This document shows positions 1-8,242 of a DNA stretch of 64,000 bases, piece after piece (within the stretch, counting starts at the first letter, position 1; the number at the start of each line of letters is the position of its first letter). This DNA comes from Acidobacteriota bacterium (GTDB lineage Bacteria > Acidobacteriota > Terriglobia > Terriglobales > Acidobacteriaceae): NCBI GenBank assembly GCA_023410055.1, contig JAEYQK010000024.1:89665-153664 (forward strand). The letters run 5' to 3'. Position numbers and translations under genes: made by a program. The notes below the pieces were generated by a model, which was given only the letters and a program-made list of their open reading frames with translations, searched no databases and had not been told where the DNA came from.

Positions 1-92
1 GCGGGAACACCGTCCCCACTTACGCTAGTCCTGAGGTGCGATCCTGGTGATTGCCCAGGAGATACGCGAAAAAAGAGTCGATGATCAAACCC

Positions 93-110
93 GGGCTTGA
101 ACGGGGCACC
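93..110 (-). repeat. Truncated GGTGCCCC hairpin repeat
   Basis: The reverse strand reads GGTGCCCCGTTCAAGCC, identical to the 5' arm of the copies at 30390-30426 and 49470-49505. The matching 3' arm is missing, so this copy cannot fold and looks like a remnant. Confidence 0.55.
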
Positions 111-134
111 GGGCAGTTACGGTAATTGCCCCAG

Positions 135-186
135 CGGCTAAAGCCGGTTCTTGATGTGAGTCAATTGCGTCCCGACTAAAGTCGGG
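135..186. repeat. Paired palindromes with CTAAAG centres
   Basis: CGGCTAAAGCCG (135-146) and CCCGACTAAAGTCGGG (171-186) are perfect palindromic arms around the same centre, 24 bases apart. A relative, CCGGACTGGAGTCCGG, lies at 33916-33931. The paired layout resembles REP/BIME-type intergenic elements; this is an inference. Confidence 0.5.
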
Positions 187-305
187 CCCTACCGAACTCC
201 CACCCTTGCTTCGCAAGGATGCGGCACCCGCGTCACAGATAGATTCCTTCCCGCAACATAATCCGTGGACAGAATGCTGCCGCAGAAGTAACTTACGGTC
301 ATAGC

Positions 306-1730
306 ATGAACACGGCAAATGCAGCCCTGGAAGCACTTCGCGGCGATGTACTCAATATCGTCCTGGGGACGGTCTTCCTAGCCGTTGGAGCGACGGCCAG
401 CGTGATCGCAGCGATGCGCGGGCGCAGGGGTGTTCGCACTCTGATATGGTGGGGACTTTTCAGCGGAATGTACGGCCTGCAAAAGCTGCTGCAGACGGCC
501 ACGTTCCTGACGATACTTCCGCAATGGCTGGGATCTGCCGTTCCGTATGTGTCTACCGTAGTCAGGTACCTATTGCTGGTGGCTGCCTTGTGCGCCTGGC
601 GACAACTAACGACGGGCAGGCTCAGACGCCTGGTGCAACTGGTAATCTACGCGGGGTTGGCGATCGCCGCGCTGGGTATTGGCACATTCGTTCGCGGCGG
701 TCCAGCCGGCAAATGGATGTTCTACAACAACCTGCTTGCTGTGCTTGGCATTGCGATCCTGCTGAGCCCCATACTGATTCCAAGATTTTCCAAGCTCCTC
801 GTCATTCGCAACCGAGTGGTAGCTGCTGGCGCCGTCATTTTCGCGCTAGAGGTTCTGTACTACAACCTGGAGACCGTGCTGCGCGGCACACGGCTGAGTT
901 ATCGTACGCTGCCTCTCGTCGACTCGTTGGGCTTTGCCATCCTTCTGTTTTCGCTGGGCTACGCAACGCTGCAGATATTGTTTACGAACGAGCGCCGTCT
1001 GCTCTCGATCGAGACGGAACTGGAGACGGCCAGGCAGATACAAGCTTCAATCCTCCCGGCGGAAGTTCCCGAAATTAATGGTCTCCGTATCGCCGCTTCT
1101 TACCGTCCGATGACCGCTGTTGCTGGTGACTTCTACCAGTTCGTGCGCCCGGACGATCACCATTTGGGCGTCCTTGTCGCAGATGTGTCTGGACATGGGA
1201 TTCCAGCCGCACTCATATCCTCGATGATCAAAGTGGCCATGCAGACGGTCGCCGAGCATGCCGACGATCCCGCGCGAGTGCTTGGCGGTCTGAACCGCAT
1301 CCTGTGGAGCGAAGCGCAGGGCCAGTTTGCCACGGCAGCTTACCTTTGGATCGATACTGAGAATCGTAAAGCACTCTACTCGGCGGCGGGGCATCCGCCG
1401 CTGCTGTGCTGGCGGAGCGGGTGCAGCGAAATGCAGTCCATCGAAAGTAATGGACTGTTGTTCGGAGTGCAGGCTGATTCTGAGTACCCCGTGTGCAGCA
1501 TGTCGCTTGAACGATGCGATCGTTTGCTGCTCTATACCGACGGCGTGACCGAAACAGAGAATGCCGCGGGAGATGCTTTTGGAGACCGGCAGCTGGAGTC
1601 TATCGTCCGCGACAATCGATCGCAGGCCGCCTCTGAGTTGTCGTGCCAAGTGCTCTCGGAGCTGCAGACGTGGCAAGGGGCTGCAAGCCAGCAAGATGAC
1701 CTCACGCTGATTGTCATCGACATTCTCTAG
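306..1730 (+). CDS. Membrane-anchored SpoIIE/PP2C-type serine phosphatase
   Basis: 474 residues. About 230 N-terminal residues form several hydrophobic segments (around 13-36, 45-75, 83-98, 107-127, 140-158, 170-187, 203-225). A short linker helix (about 230-252) follows, then a SpoIIE/RsbU PP2C domain (about 255-474). Metal-binding acidic residues are visible in AGDFYQF (D275), ADVSGHGIPA (D293) and QQDDLTLIVI (D464/D465). Members of this family dephosphorylate anti-sigma-antagonist proteins in partner-switching pathways; no such partner is encoded nearby, so the target is unknown. The ATG lacks a strong ribosome site. The gene stands alone and is convergent with the glycosyltransferase gene downstream. 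Confidence 0.85.
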   Translation: MNTANAALEALRGDVLNIVLGTVFLAVGATASVIAAMRGRRGVRTLIWWGLFSGMYGLQKLLQTATFLTILPQWLGSAVPYVSTVVRYLLLVAALCAWRQLTTGRLRRLVQLVIYAGLAIAALGIGTFVRGGPAGKWMFYNNLLAVLGIAILLSPILIPRFSKLLVIRNRVVAAGAVIFALEVLYYNLETVLRGTRLSYRTLPLVDSLGFAILLFSLGYATLQILFTNERRLLSIETELETARQIQASILPAEVPEINGLRIAASYRPMTAVAGDFYQFVRPDDHHLGVLVADVSGHGIPAALISSMIKVAMQTVAEHADDPARVLGGLNRILWSEAQGQFATAAYLWIDTENRKALYSAAGHPPLLCWRSGCSEMQSIESNGLLFGVQADSEYPVCSMSLERCDRLLLYTDGVTETENAAGDAFGDRQLESIVRDNRSQAASELSCQVLSELQTWQGAASQQDDLTLIVIDIL

Positions 1731-1757
1731 CGCATCGTTTGAGCAAGGCTACTTGCC

Positions 1758-3686
1758 TTAGTGCTTCCTTTTCTGTTCCTGCACTTTCCTGAACTGCTCT
1801 GCCATCGCATCGACCGTAGCTGAAATCGACTCGGGATGGCGGTACAGATTCTGGAACATTACACGAAAGTCCTGATGGTTACCCATGTCGAGGAATACTC
1901 GTTGTTCTGCCGCCGTGGGAGGCCCGCCGGGAGTGCCGTGTTGCGGAATGGGGGAGGGCAGTTGCACGGCGTACATGCTGCCGGCGCCGAGCGGTTCGTG
2001 AGGATACTCCATTAGCCACGTGCAGTTGTGCACGTCCGTAATTACGTTTGCCGAAACGACGACCCAGTGGCCGGCATCTTCATCGCCCGGATTCTGGCAA
2101 TCCCAGAGCACTGAGCCTGGAACCGTCGCGGCGGTATCGGTCATCCCGTAGTCGTCGATCTTGAGGCGTTGAATGCCGTGCTGCGTAGCGAAACGGTTTA
2201 CCTCGGGGAGCGCCTGGTTCCAATCGACATTGCTGTCGCTCATCAGCGTGTATGGCGGTTTTCCCAGACCTAGTGCGTTGACGTACGGCATGTAGTACGG
2301 ATACTGGCGCACGGCGGTCACGACGCAACTGGCTGCAAGCAACACCGTCAACGTAATCGCAGCAATTCCAGTGAGCGGAGCCCTGAGACGCAAGCGCTGG
2401 AGTATCAAGGGTAGTGGTGCCAGCAACACCGTCATCAGCACCAGCGGGATGTTGAAGTGGCGGTAAGAGACGTTCAGGTGGCTGACGATGAACAGTCCAG
2501 CAAAGACAATCAAACCGACCCACAGCGCTCGCCAGTGGGTCGTCAGTGCAGCGGGGATCACTGAGCCCTGTTCGTTCTTCGAGAACTTTCGCCACAGGGC
2601 TAATGCGCCGGTCAGGATAGTCAGGCCCAGGAAGCCAACAGTCGACTTCAGCACCAGGAGTACCGGGAAGTACAACCAGGTGCCGTGAGGATAGTGGTGT
2701 CCGAGCAGGAACGTGGGGCGGCTGCCGGTAAGCACGACTATGAGCAGGCCGCGCACGAATACCAAGGCAGGCATCAGCGGGCGGAAGAGAATGGCGGCGA
2801 CGTGTCCTTGGAACGGCGTCGGCTCGTTCCACGAGAACACGAGATACACAATGTACGTCACGACTGCTGCCCAGAAGATTCCCTTGTACGTTGCTCTTCG
2901 ACGAATGCGACGCCAAGCCTTGAACTCGGATTTCTCACGCGGCTGATCTGGGAGCGGCAGCCAGCGCAGACTGAGAACGATCGCGATAAATGCGAAAAAG
3001 AGCGCACCGGCCGAGAACTTTGACAGCAACGCGCCGGCCAAGCTGAAAGCAAATAGCGCGGTGTTTCGGCGTGTCGGTTCTCGCCACAGCTCGGCAAATG
3101 TCCAGAGCGTCAAAAGCGTGAAGAGGGTGATCGCGACGTCTGTCAGTACAAGTGGCCCGAAAGTTATGAACACCGGGGCAGTTGCGTAGGCGACTAGCGC
3201 GAGCAATCCGCCCCAAGGGCCGCCGAGACGACGCCCGATAGCGAAGATCACCCAGCCCAATGCGATCGTCAGCAACAGCATCGGGAAGCGAGCCCAGGCC
3301 AGAACGCGTGCAGGCTCGTTCCAGTGGCTCAGGACGTATTCGCCGAAGATCCACTGCCCCATCCAGGCGGGAAAGAAGTTTTCACTTTGCGTCCATGAGG
3401 GATGGGAGTAGTCGGCGTGGGTTCGCAGCAATACCAGTGGCAGAGCCGAAAGCAGCTTGGCCATCGGAGGATGCTCGGTATTCATTCGCATATCGAGCCG
3501 CTGCCAATAGCTGAGTCCGGCGGCGACATGGGCCACCTCATCGAAGGTTACGGACTCGCGTAGCGCAGCGCCGCCCGACAGTAGGAACATCAGCGCGAGA
3601 AGCAAGACAGCAGCGCCGGACACGACACGAGAACTTGTCTTGGGAGTCCTTGCAGGTGTTTCCGATTGCACGGTCGAGGTAACCAT
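1758..3686 (-). CDS. GT39-like (PMT-type) membrane glycosyltransferase
   Basis: 642 residues from the ATG at 3686, chosen because AGAGGG lies 6 bases upstream; the frame stays open 29 codons further up without a better start. A first membrane segment (about 22-42) is followed by the FDE motif (D49/E50) in the first outer loop and EHPPMAKLL (about 71-79), as in ArnT/PMT-fold transferases that use polyprenyl-phosphate sugars. Around ten further hydrophobic segments run to about 470. A soluble C-terminal part contains SDSNVDWNQ. The probable role is sugar transfer to protein or lipid on the outer face of the inner membrane. Donor and acceptor cannot be read from the sequence, and no pathway neighbours help. 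Confidence 0.75.
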   Translation of the reverse strand: MVTSTVQSETPARTPKTSSRVVSGAAVLLLALMFLLSGGAALRESVTFDEVAHVAAGLSYWQRLDMRMNTEHPPMAKLLSALPLVLLRTHADYSHPSWTQSENFFPAWMGQWIFGEYVLSHWNEPARVLAWARFPMLLLTIALGWVIFAIGRRLGGPWGGLLALVAYATAPVFITFGPLVLTDVAITLFTLLTLWTFAELWREPTRRNTALFAFSLAGALLSKFSAGALFFAFIAIVLSLRWLPLPDQPREKSEFKAWRRIRRRATYKGIFWAAVVTYIVYLVFSWNEPTPFQGHVAAILFRPLMPALVFVRGLLIVVLTGSRPTFLLGHHYPHGTWLYFPVLLVLKSTVGFLGLTILTGALALWRKFSKNEQGSVIPAALTTHWRALWVGLIVFAGLFIVSHLNVSYRHFNIPLVLMTVLLAPLPLILQRLRLRAPLTGIAAITLTVLLAASCVVTAVRQYPYYMPYVNALGLGKPPYTLMSDSNVDWNQALPEVNRFATQHGIQRLKIDDYGMTDTAATVPGSVLWDCQNPGDEDAGHWVVVSANVITDVHNCTWLMEYPHEPLGAGSMYAVQLPSPIPQHGTPGGPPTAAEQRVFLDMGNHQDFRVMFQNLYRHPESISATVDAMAEQFRKVQEQKRKH

Positions 3687-3889
3687 ATCGTGCCCTCTTT
3701 CAGGGTAGAAGTTGTATTGTCTGAGTGGGGCCCGGAGGTACGGAGCGTTGCGCAGAACCACTCTAGCACTCAAGTGCTAGTTATATGAAGTGTGCACCTG
3801 AAAAGTCCGGCGAGATTTGTGCCTAAGGGGCAGGCCGTTAATGCAAATCTTTGCGCCTAGAGTCTGCATGTACCGCGCCGAAATTAGTG

Positions 3890-3919
3890 TTGTCCTACAC
3901 AGAGTCGGGCAAGTATATT
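3890..3919 (+). promoter_or_regulatory. Putative sigma-70 promoter of the exported protein gene
   Basis: TTGTCC (3890-3895) and TATATT (3914-3919) are separated by 18 bases, about 47 bases before the ATG at 3966. The match is by eye only. Confidence 0.35.
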
Positions 3920-3965
3920 CACACGGTATAAAACCGCAGGCCATTCCATATTGGGAGAGACTGAA

Positions 3966-4517
3966 ATGAAAGTAGGTTCCCTCGCAGTAAAGGCCGCGTT
4001 GTCCGCAGTCTTGCTTACCTTCCCAGTGGCCGCTTTCGCACAGCTGCCGCCAGCGAGTGGTGTTCTTCCGTCTGAGTTCAAGTTGGTTGGGGAGAGGACC
4101 CTCGGTGCAACCATGTTCATCGAGGCCAAGAAGCCCAACCAGAACTTCCCAAAGCCGCACATGGACCAGGGCATTGAACTTAAGATCAGCTGGTCACAGA
4201 ACCCGATGGCCGCACAAATTCTGGGCATGTTGGCCCAACAACCTGAAGAACCAGCGGGACGGAGCCCCGGCTCCGCAACCCGCGAAGAGCCTTGTGGGAA
4301 GCAACGTTACCGTGATGGCGTTCTCACCTGTCGCAAAGTGATCATCCCGTGGATTGGTGCCGGCTCAGGCCCCGACCTGGTTACATACCGTATCGGTTGG
4401 GCCGGAAAGAGCCCGACTGGCCTGTTGGGAATCAGCATCAACAATTTTTGTGGCTCTAAAGAGATGGCTATTGGATGGATCGACTCGATCATTCCCAAGA
4501 TCACTAAATCCAAGTAG
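3966..4517 (+). CDS. Small exported protein of unknown function
   Basis: 183 residues from the ATG at 3966, which has GGGAGAG just upstream; an in-frame TTG five codons earlier is less likely. A clear Sec signal peptide (lysine, hydrophobic core, then AAFA before QLPPAS) covers residues 1-25. The mature protein has no domain I recognise. It contains three cysteines (two near residues 106-121 and one near 161) and a Pro/Gly-rich middle (about 90-105). It is probably periplasmic or secreted. It is a single gene, divergent from the GT39-like gene, with a hairpin downstream at 4549-4584. Confidence 0.6.
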   Translation: MKVGSLAVKAALSAVLLTFPVAAFAQLPPASGVLPSEFKLVGERTLGATMFIEAKKPNQNFPKPHMDQGIELKISWSQNPMAAQILGMLAQQPEEPAGRSPGSATREEPCGKQRYRDGVLTCRKVIIPWIGAGSGPDLVTYRIGWAGKSPTGLLGISINNFCGSKEMAIGWIDSIIPKITKSK

Positions 4518-4548
4518 TGCCAAGGCTGTGCACGCTTGATTTGAAGAG

Positions 4549-4584
4549 GACCCATCTTCGCGACAACGATGATGGGTCTTCTAC
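4549..4584 (+). terminator. Probable terminator after the exported protein gene
   Basis: GACCCATC (4549-4556) pairs perfectly with GATGGGTC (4571-4578) across a 14-base loop, and TTCT follows. The long loop and short T run keep confidence moderate. Confidence 0.45.
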
Positions 4585-4644
4585 TGTGGACGCGCGTTTC
4601 GCGCTGCCCCTGCTCACGGCCTCCTTCGTGATACAACATTCCGA

Positions 4645-5895
4645 GTGGAAGACGAGACTAGAACATCTCGCAACGTGACGGCGTTCGGCGCGACGTCGTT
4701 CTTCAACGATACGGCGAGCGAGATGGCGTACTGGATTCTTCCGGCCTTCCTCGTTTCTATCGGCGCGGGACCGGCAGCGCTCGGCATCATCGAGGGCGTT
4801 GCTGAGAGCGTCACGTCGTTCGCTAAGCTGGGCTCCGGATACTGGAGCGACAAACTCGAACGGCGCAAACCTGTGGTCGTTGCCGGTTACGCTGTAGCCA
4901 ATGCAGTCAAACCGCTGCTCGCGGTGGTCGGTGCGTGGTGGCAGGTATTGCTGATCCGTTTTGCCGACCGCTTCGCGAAAGGGGTACGCGGGGCACCGCG
5001 GGACGTGATGGTAGCCGAGTCCGCCGCCCCCGAGCGCGTTGGCGCAGCGTTTGGATTACTTCAGGCGATGGACTCTGCCGGCGCCATTGCAGGACCACTG
5101 CTGGCCCTCGCCATCCTTCCCGTATTCGGATTCAAAGGCGTATTTCTGGCGGCGGCTGTCCCCGGCCTGATTTCGATCCTCGTCGTTTCGTTCTTCGTTC
5201 GAGAGCATCATCGGACAAAACCAGAGCGCGCGAGCACGCAGGATCGATTGCCGGGACGAACGCTCCCGAGACTGCCTGCAAGCTTCTATTACCTGATCGG
5301 TGTCATCGCGCTGTTCTCGATCGCAAACTCGAGTGATATGTTTCTGGTGCTTCGCGCAGAGAACGTCGGCATATCCGTGAAGCACACGCCCTTGCTCGGG
5401 CTGGTTTTCAACATCACTTACACGCTATTCTCCTGGCCGGCCGGTCGTTTGAGTGACTCCCTCGCACGTACGGCTTCCGGTCCCGGGTGGGCAAGCCTCG
5501 GTCGTTCGCGACACCTAATGGCGGCGGCTGGTTATGTTGTTTTTGCGATTGTCTATGCGGTTTTTGCGTGGGCCCCGTCACGCGCGGCGATCTGGAGCAT
5601 GATGGCGCTTTACGGGCTCTACTACGCTTTGACCGCGCCGGTGTTGAAGGCCATTGTGGCCGCCTCCGTGCCAGCCGAAGTTCGCGGGCGAGCGTTTGGA
5701 ATCTTCGCATTTGTCACAAGTGTTACGACGCTGTTCGCAAGTTTGTTGACCGGACAGCTCTGGAAGCACTTTGGTGCGGCGCTTCCCTTCTGGTTGTCGG
5801 CGGGCCTGGCTCTAATTGCCGCACTGGCGCTGATCGTTGCACCGTCACGTCCGGAACAGAATCGGCAGACGCCGGTGGTAGACTCAGGTCATTGA
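4645..5895 (+). CDS. Major facilitator superfamily transporter
   Basis: 416 residues from a GTG at 4645. About 12 hydrophobic segments are visible in two halves. The loop between helices 2 and 3 carries GSGYWSDKLERRKP, a version of the MFS motif A (GxxxDRxGRRxx). A charged central loop (about 190-210, EHHRTKPERAST) joins the halves. The N-terminal FFNDTASEMAYWILPAFL segment is typical of a subgroup of bacterial MFS proteins often annotated as efflux permeases. No substrate can be assigned. It stands 28 bases before nagZ on the same strand and may be cotranscribed with it, which would suit export or uptake of a cell-wall sugar, but this is a guess. Confidence 0.8.
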   Translation: MEDETRTSRNVTAFGATSFFNDTASEMAYWILPAFLVSIGAGPAALGIIEGVAESVTSFAKLGSGYWSDKLERRKPVVVAGYAVANAVKPLLAVVGAWWQVLLIRFADRFAKGVRGAPRDVMVAESAAPERVGAAFGLLQAMDSAGAIAGPLLALAILPVFGFKGVFLAAAVPGLISILVVSFFVREHHRTKPERASTQDRLPGRTLPRLPASFYYLIGVIALFSIANSSDMFLVLRAENVGISVKHTPLLGLVFNITYTLFSWPAGRLSDSLARTASGPGWASLGRSRHLMAAAGYVVFAIVYAVFAWAPSRAAIWSMMALYGLYYALTAPVLKAIVAASVPAEVRGRAFGIFAFVTSVTTLFASLLTGQLWKHFGAALPFWLSAGLALIAALALIVAPSRPEQNRQTPVVDSGH

Positions 5896-5923
5896 AGCGC
5901 GTCGGCGCACGGACAAGACACTG

Positions 5924-7027
5924 ATGGCTATTTCGAAACTGAAGACTCTCCCCGAACAAGCTGGACAACTGCTCATCATGGGCTTCGAAGGAACCGAACT
6001 CACGGCGCAACTGCGCTCCACGCTTTCAGCGATCCAGCCCGGCGGAGTCATTCTCTTCGCACGGAACATCGTCGAACCGCGCCAGACGTGGGAGCTGTTG
6101 CGCGAGTGCCAGAAGTGTGTCCGCACGCCGCTTTTCATGTGCGTCGATATGGAGGGCGGCACCGTCGATCGACTCAAGGACATCATCGCTCCCGCACCCT
6201 CGGCCGCTGACGTCTTCGCCATCGGCGACAAGAAAGCTTTTCGCCTTCACGGCCAGATAATCGGGCAGGAAGTCTGCGCGCTTGGTTTCAACGTCGACTT
6301 CGCACCCGTCTCGGATCTTGCGCTTCCGCCGTCACGCGCGATCCTGACTTCACGCACGGTGTCAGCCGATCCGAATGAGACCGTTACGTATGTTCGTGAA
6401 TTCCTGCGCGGCTTGCGAGACAAGAAAGTACTCGGCTGCGGCAAGCACTTCCCCGGATTAGGCGAAGCGAAGCTCGACACGCATAAGAAGCTTCCCGAGA
6501 TCAAGAAGGGGATGAAAGCGCTCTGGAACGAAGACCTCGTCCCCTATCGCGAACTTCACCGCAACTTCCCTTTCATCATGGTCGCGCACGCGGCATATCC
6601 CGGCGCGATCAAAGAAGAGCTGCCGGCATCGCTCTCAAAGAAATGGCTCACTGACATTCTCCGCAAGAAGATCGGCTACAAGGGCATCATCCTGTCTGAC
6701 GATCTTGAGATGGGCGGGGTTCTCGCGGCGGCATCCATTGGCGATGCGGCTGTGGAAACCCTTCGCGCCGGTAGCGACATGTACCTTGTTTGCCGCAAGG
6801 ACGATTACGTTTGGGACAGCTTTGAAGCGGTTCTCGGCGCGGGCCAACGCGACAAGCGATTCGGCCGCAGGGTCGCCGACTCCGCCGCCCGCGTGCTGGC
6901 GATGAAGAAGAAGTACGGCGTCGGCACTCACCGCGTCAACGCGCCGAATGACAAGGTCGTGAACAAGCTCCGCGCCGCTCTCTGGGAATTCGCCGAGGAT
7001 GTTCGCCTCGCCTCAGCAGCGATGTAG
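5924..7027 (+). CDS. nagZ: Beta-N-acetylhexosaminidase, GH3 family (NagZ)
   Basis: 367 residues, usual family length. NagZ removes N-acetylglucosamine from GlcNAc-anhydroMurNAc (peptides) during murein recycling. The (beta/alpha)8 GH3 domain fills the protein: VDMEGG (about 74-79), KHFPGLGE (174-181) followed by the DTH pair (D185, H187) that serves as acid/base in NagZ enzymes, and SDDLEMGG (258-265) with the nucleophile at about D260. There is no signal peptide, so it is cytoplasmic. The next gene, 51 bases on, is anmK, which acts on the product anhydroMurNAc, so the context supports the call. The more usual GHGD after KHFPG is GLGE here, a modest deviation. Confidence 0.9.
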   Translation: MAISKLKTLPEQAGQLLIMGFEGTELTAQLRSTLSAIQPGGVILFARNIVEPRQTWELLRECQKCVRTPLFMCVDMEGGTVDRLKDIIAPAPSAADVFAIGDKKAFRLHGQIIGQEVCALGFNVDFAPVSDLALPPSRAILTSRTVSADPNETVTYVREFLRGLRDKKVLGCGKHFPGLGEAKLDTHKKLPEIKKGMKALWNEDLVPYRELHRNFPFIMVAHAAYPGAIKEELPASLSKKWLTDILRKKIGYKGIILSDDLEMGGVLAAASIGDAAVETLRAGSDMYLVCRKDDYVWDSFEAVLGAGQRDKRFGRRVADSAARVLAMKKKYGVGTHRVNAPNDKVVNKLRAALWEFAEDVRLASAAM

Positions 7028-7078
7028 AATCGGAGTAGCTTTCCACCTTAAGGTCTCTGAGTACCGAGTACTGTTCTT

Positions 7079-8242
7079 ATGATCGTCGCCGGCATAATGA
7101 GCGGAACATCCGCGGACGGGATCAACGTAGCGCTTGTGCGCCTGATGGGCCGCGGCTTTCGGACACGTCTCGAACTGCTGGCGCACGAAGAGTTCACCTA
7201 CCCCGCCAAAGTTCGCGCCACGATACTTTCGGTCATGAACGCCACCGCGAGCGTGGCCGATCTCTCGCGCTTAAGCTTCGTACTCGGCGAACTCTACGCC
7301 GAAGCGGTTCAGGAAACCTGCCGTCGCGCATCGCTTACAGTTGATCTGATCGGCTGTCACGGTCAGACTATCTATCATCAAGGTGACCCGGCAAAGTTCC
7401 TCGGACGCAATGTCGCTTGTACCTGGCAGACGGGTGAAGGCTCCGTGATCGCCGCCCGCTGCGGAGTTCCCGTCGTCAGCGACTTTCGTCCGGCCGATAT
7501 GGCCGCCGGTGGCAAAGGCGCGCCGCTCGTACCGTTCCTCGACTACATCCTTTTCCGCCATCGCCGCCGCGGACGCATCGTGCAGAACATCGGTGGTATC
7601 GGCAACCTGAGTGCAATCCTGCCGAAAGCCACGCCTGAGCAAGTGGTGGCATTCGATACAGGACCGGGAAACATGGTCATCGACCAGGTGATGGACCGCC
7701 TCTATAGTAAGCGTTACGACAAAGACGGCCAGATCGCCGCTCGCGGACGCGTCCTCGACACCGTGTTGTCGGAGATGCTGCGCCACAAGTTCTTTCGACG
7801 CAAACCTCCCAAGACTGCTGGCCGCGAGGACTTCGGCCGCGAATTCGTCACCCATTTTCTGCGCCGTTGCGGGAAGGCGCGCAACGAGGACATCGTCGCA
7901 ACTGCGACGGCCCTGACGGCTCGATCCATAGGCGAGGCGGTGCGATCACTTGTTCCTGAAACTCAACGCCACGGGCAACGCACCGGCAAGTTGTTTCACG
8001 ACTACATTGTTTCCGGTGGAGGCGCGAACAATCCTGCCCTGATGCGCATGATCGAAGATGAACTTCGTCCCTACGGTCTCCGCATCCGTCGGTCGGATGA
8101 CCTTGGACTTGCTTCAGACGCTAAAGAAGCAGCCGCGTTCGCCCTGCTCGCCTACCAGACCTGGCGCCGCGAACCGTCGAATATACCCTCTGCCACTGGA
8201 GCCGCGCGACCTGCTATTCTCGGCAAGATCAGCTATGCGTAG
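7079..8242 (+). CDS. anmK: Anhydro-N-acetylmuramic acid kinase
   Basis: 387 residues, family length. AnmK phosphorylates and opens 1,6-anhydroMurNAc to MurNAc-6-phosphate in murein recycling. The ATPase-fold signatures are present: MSGTSADGINVALV at the N terminus, GCHGQT (about 98-103), QNIGGIGNL, FDTGPGNMVID with the catalytic Asp, and VSGGGANNP near the C terminus. GAGTACCGAGTAC, a fragment of the repeat seen before rph, lies just upstream of the ATG. The 3' end overlaps the ATG of the peptide-binding lipoprotein gene by 8 bases, so the two are probably cotranslated. Confidence 0.94.
   Translation: MIVAGIMSGTSADGINVALVRLMGRGFRTRLELLAHEEFTYPAKVRATILSVMNATASVADLSRLSFVLGELYAEAVQETCRRASLTVDLIGCHGQTIYHQGDPAKFLGRNVACTWQTGEGSVIAARCGVPVVSDFRPADMAAGGKGAPLVPFLDYILFRHRRRGRIVQNIGGIGNLSAILPKATPEQVVAFDTGPGNMVIDQVMDRLYSKRYDKDGQIAARGRVLDTVLSEMLRHKFFRRKPPKTAGREDFGREFVTHFLRRCGKARNEDIVATATALTARSIGEAVRSLVPETQRHGQRTGKLFHDYIVSGGGANNPALMRMIEDELRPYGLRIRRSDDLGLASDAKEAAAFALLAYQTWRREPSNIPSATGAARPAILGKISYA

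Larger units (their letters stand above)
1..305. other. Intergenic region with palindromic repeats
   Basis: No convincing gene is visible. The stretch holds two short palindromes with CTAAAG centres (135-146 and 171-186), a truncated copy of the GGTGCCCC hairpin repeat (93-110, reverse orientation) and a small CCTTGC/GCAAGG hairpin near 211-225 beside GGATGCGGCACCC. These look like dispersed intergenic repeats rather than regulatory sites for the following gene. Confidence 0.6.

Noticed and set aside
2080..2916. Long minus-strand open frame overlapping the GT39-like gene
   Set aside because: It is the same strand but another frame of a clear membrane protein, with Arg/Ser/Pro-rich translation typical of a shadow frame.
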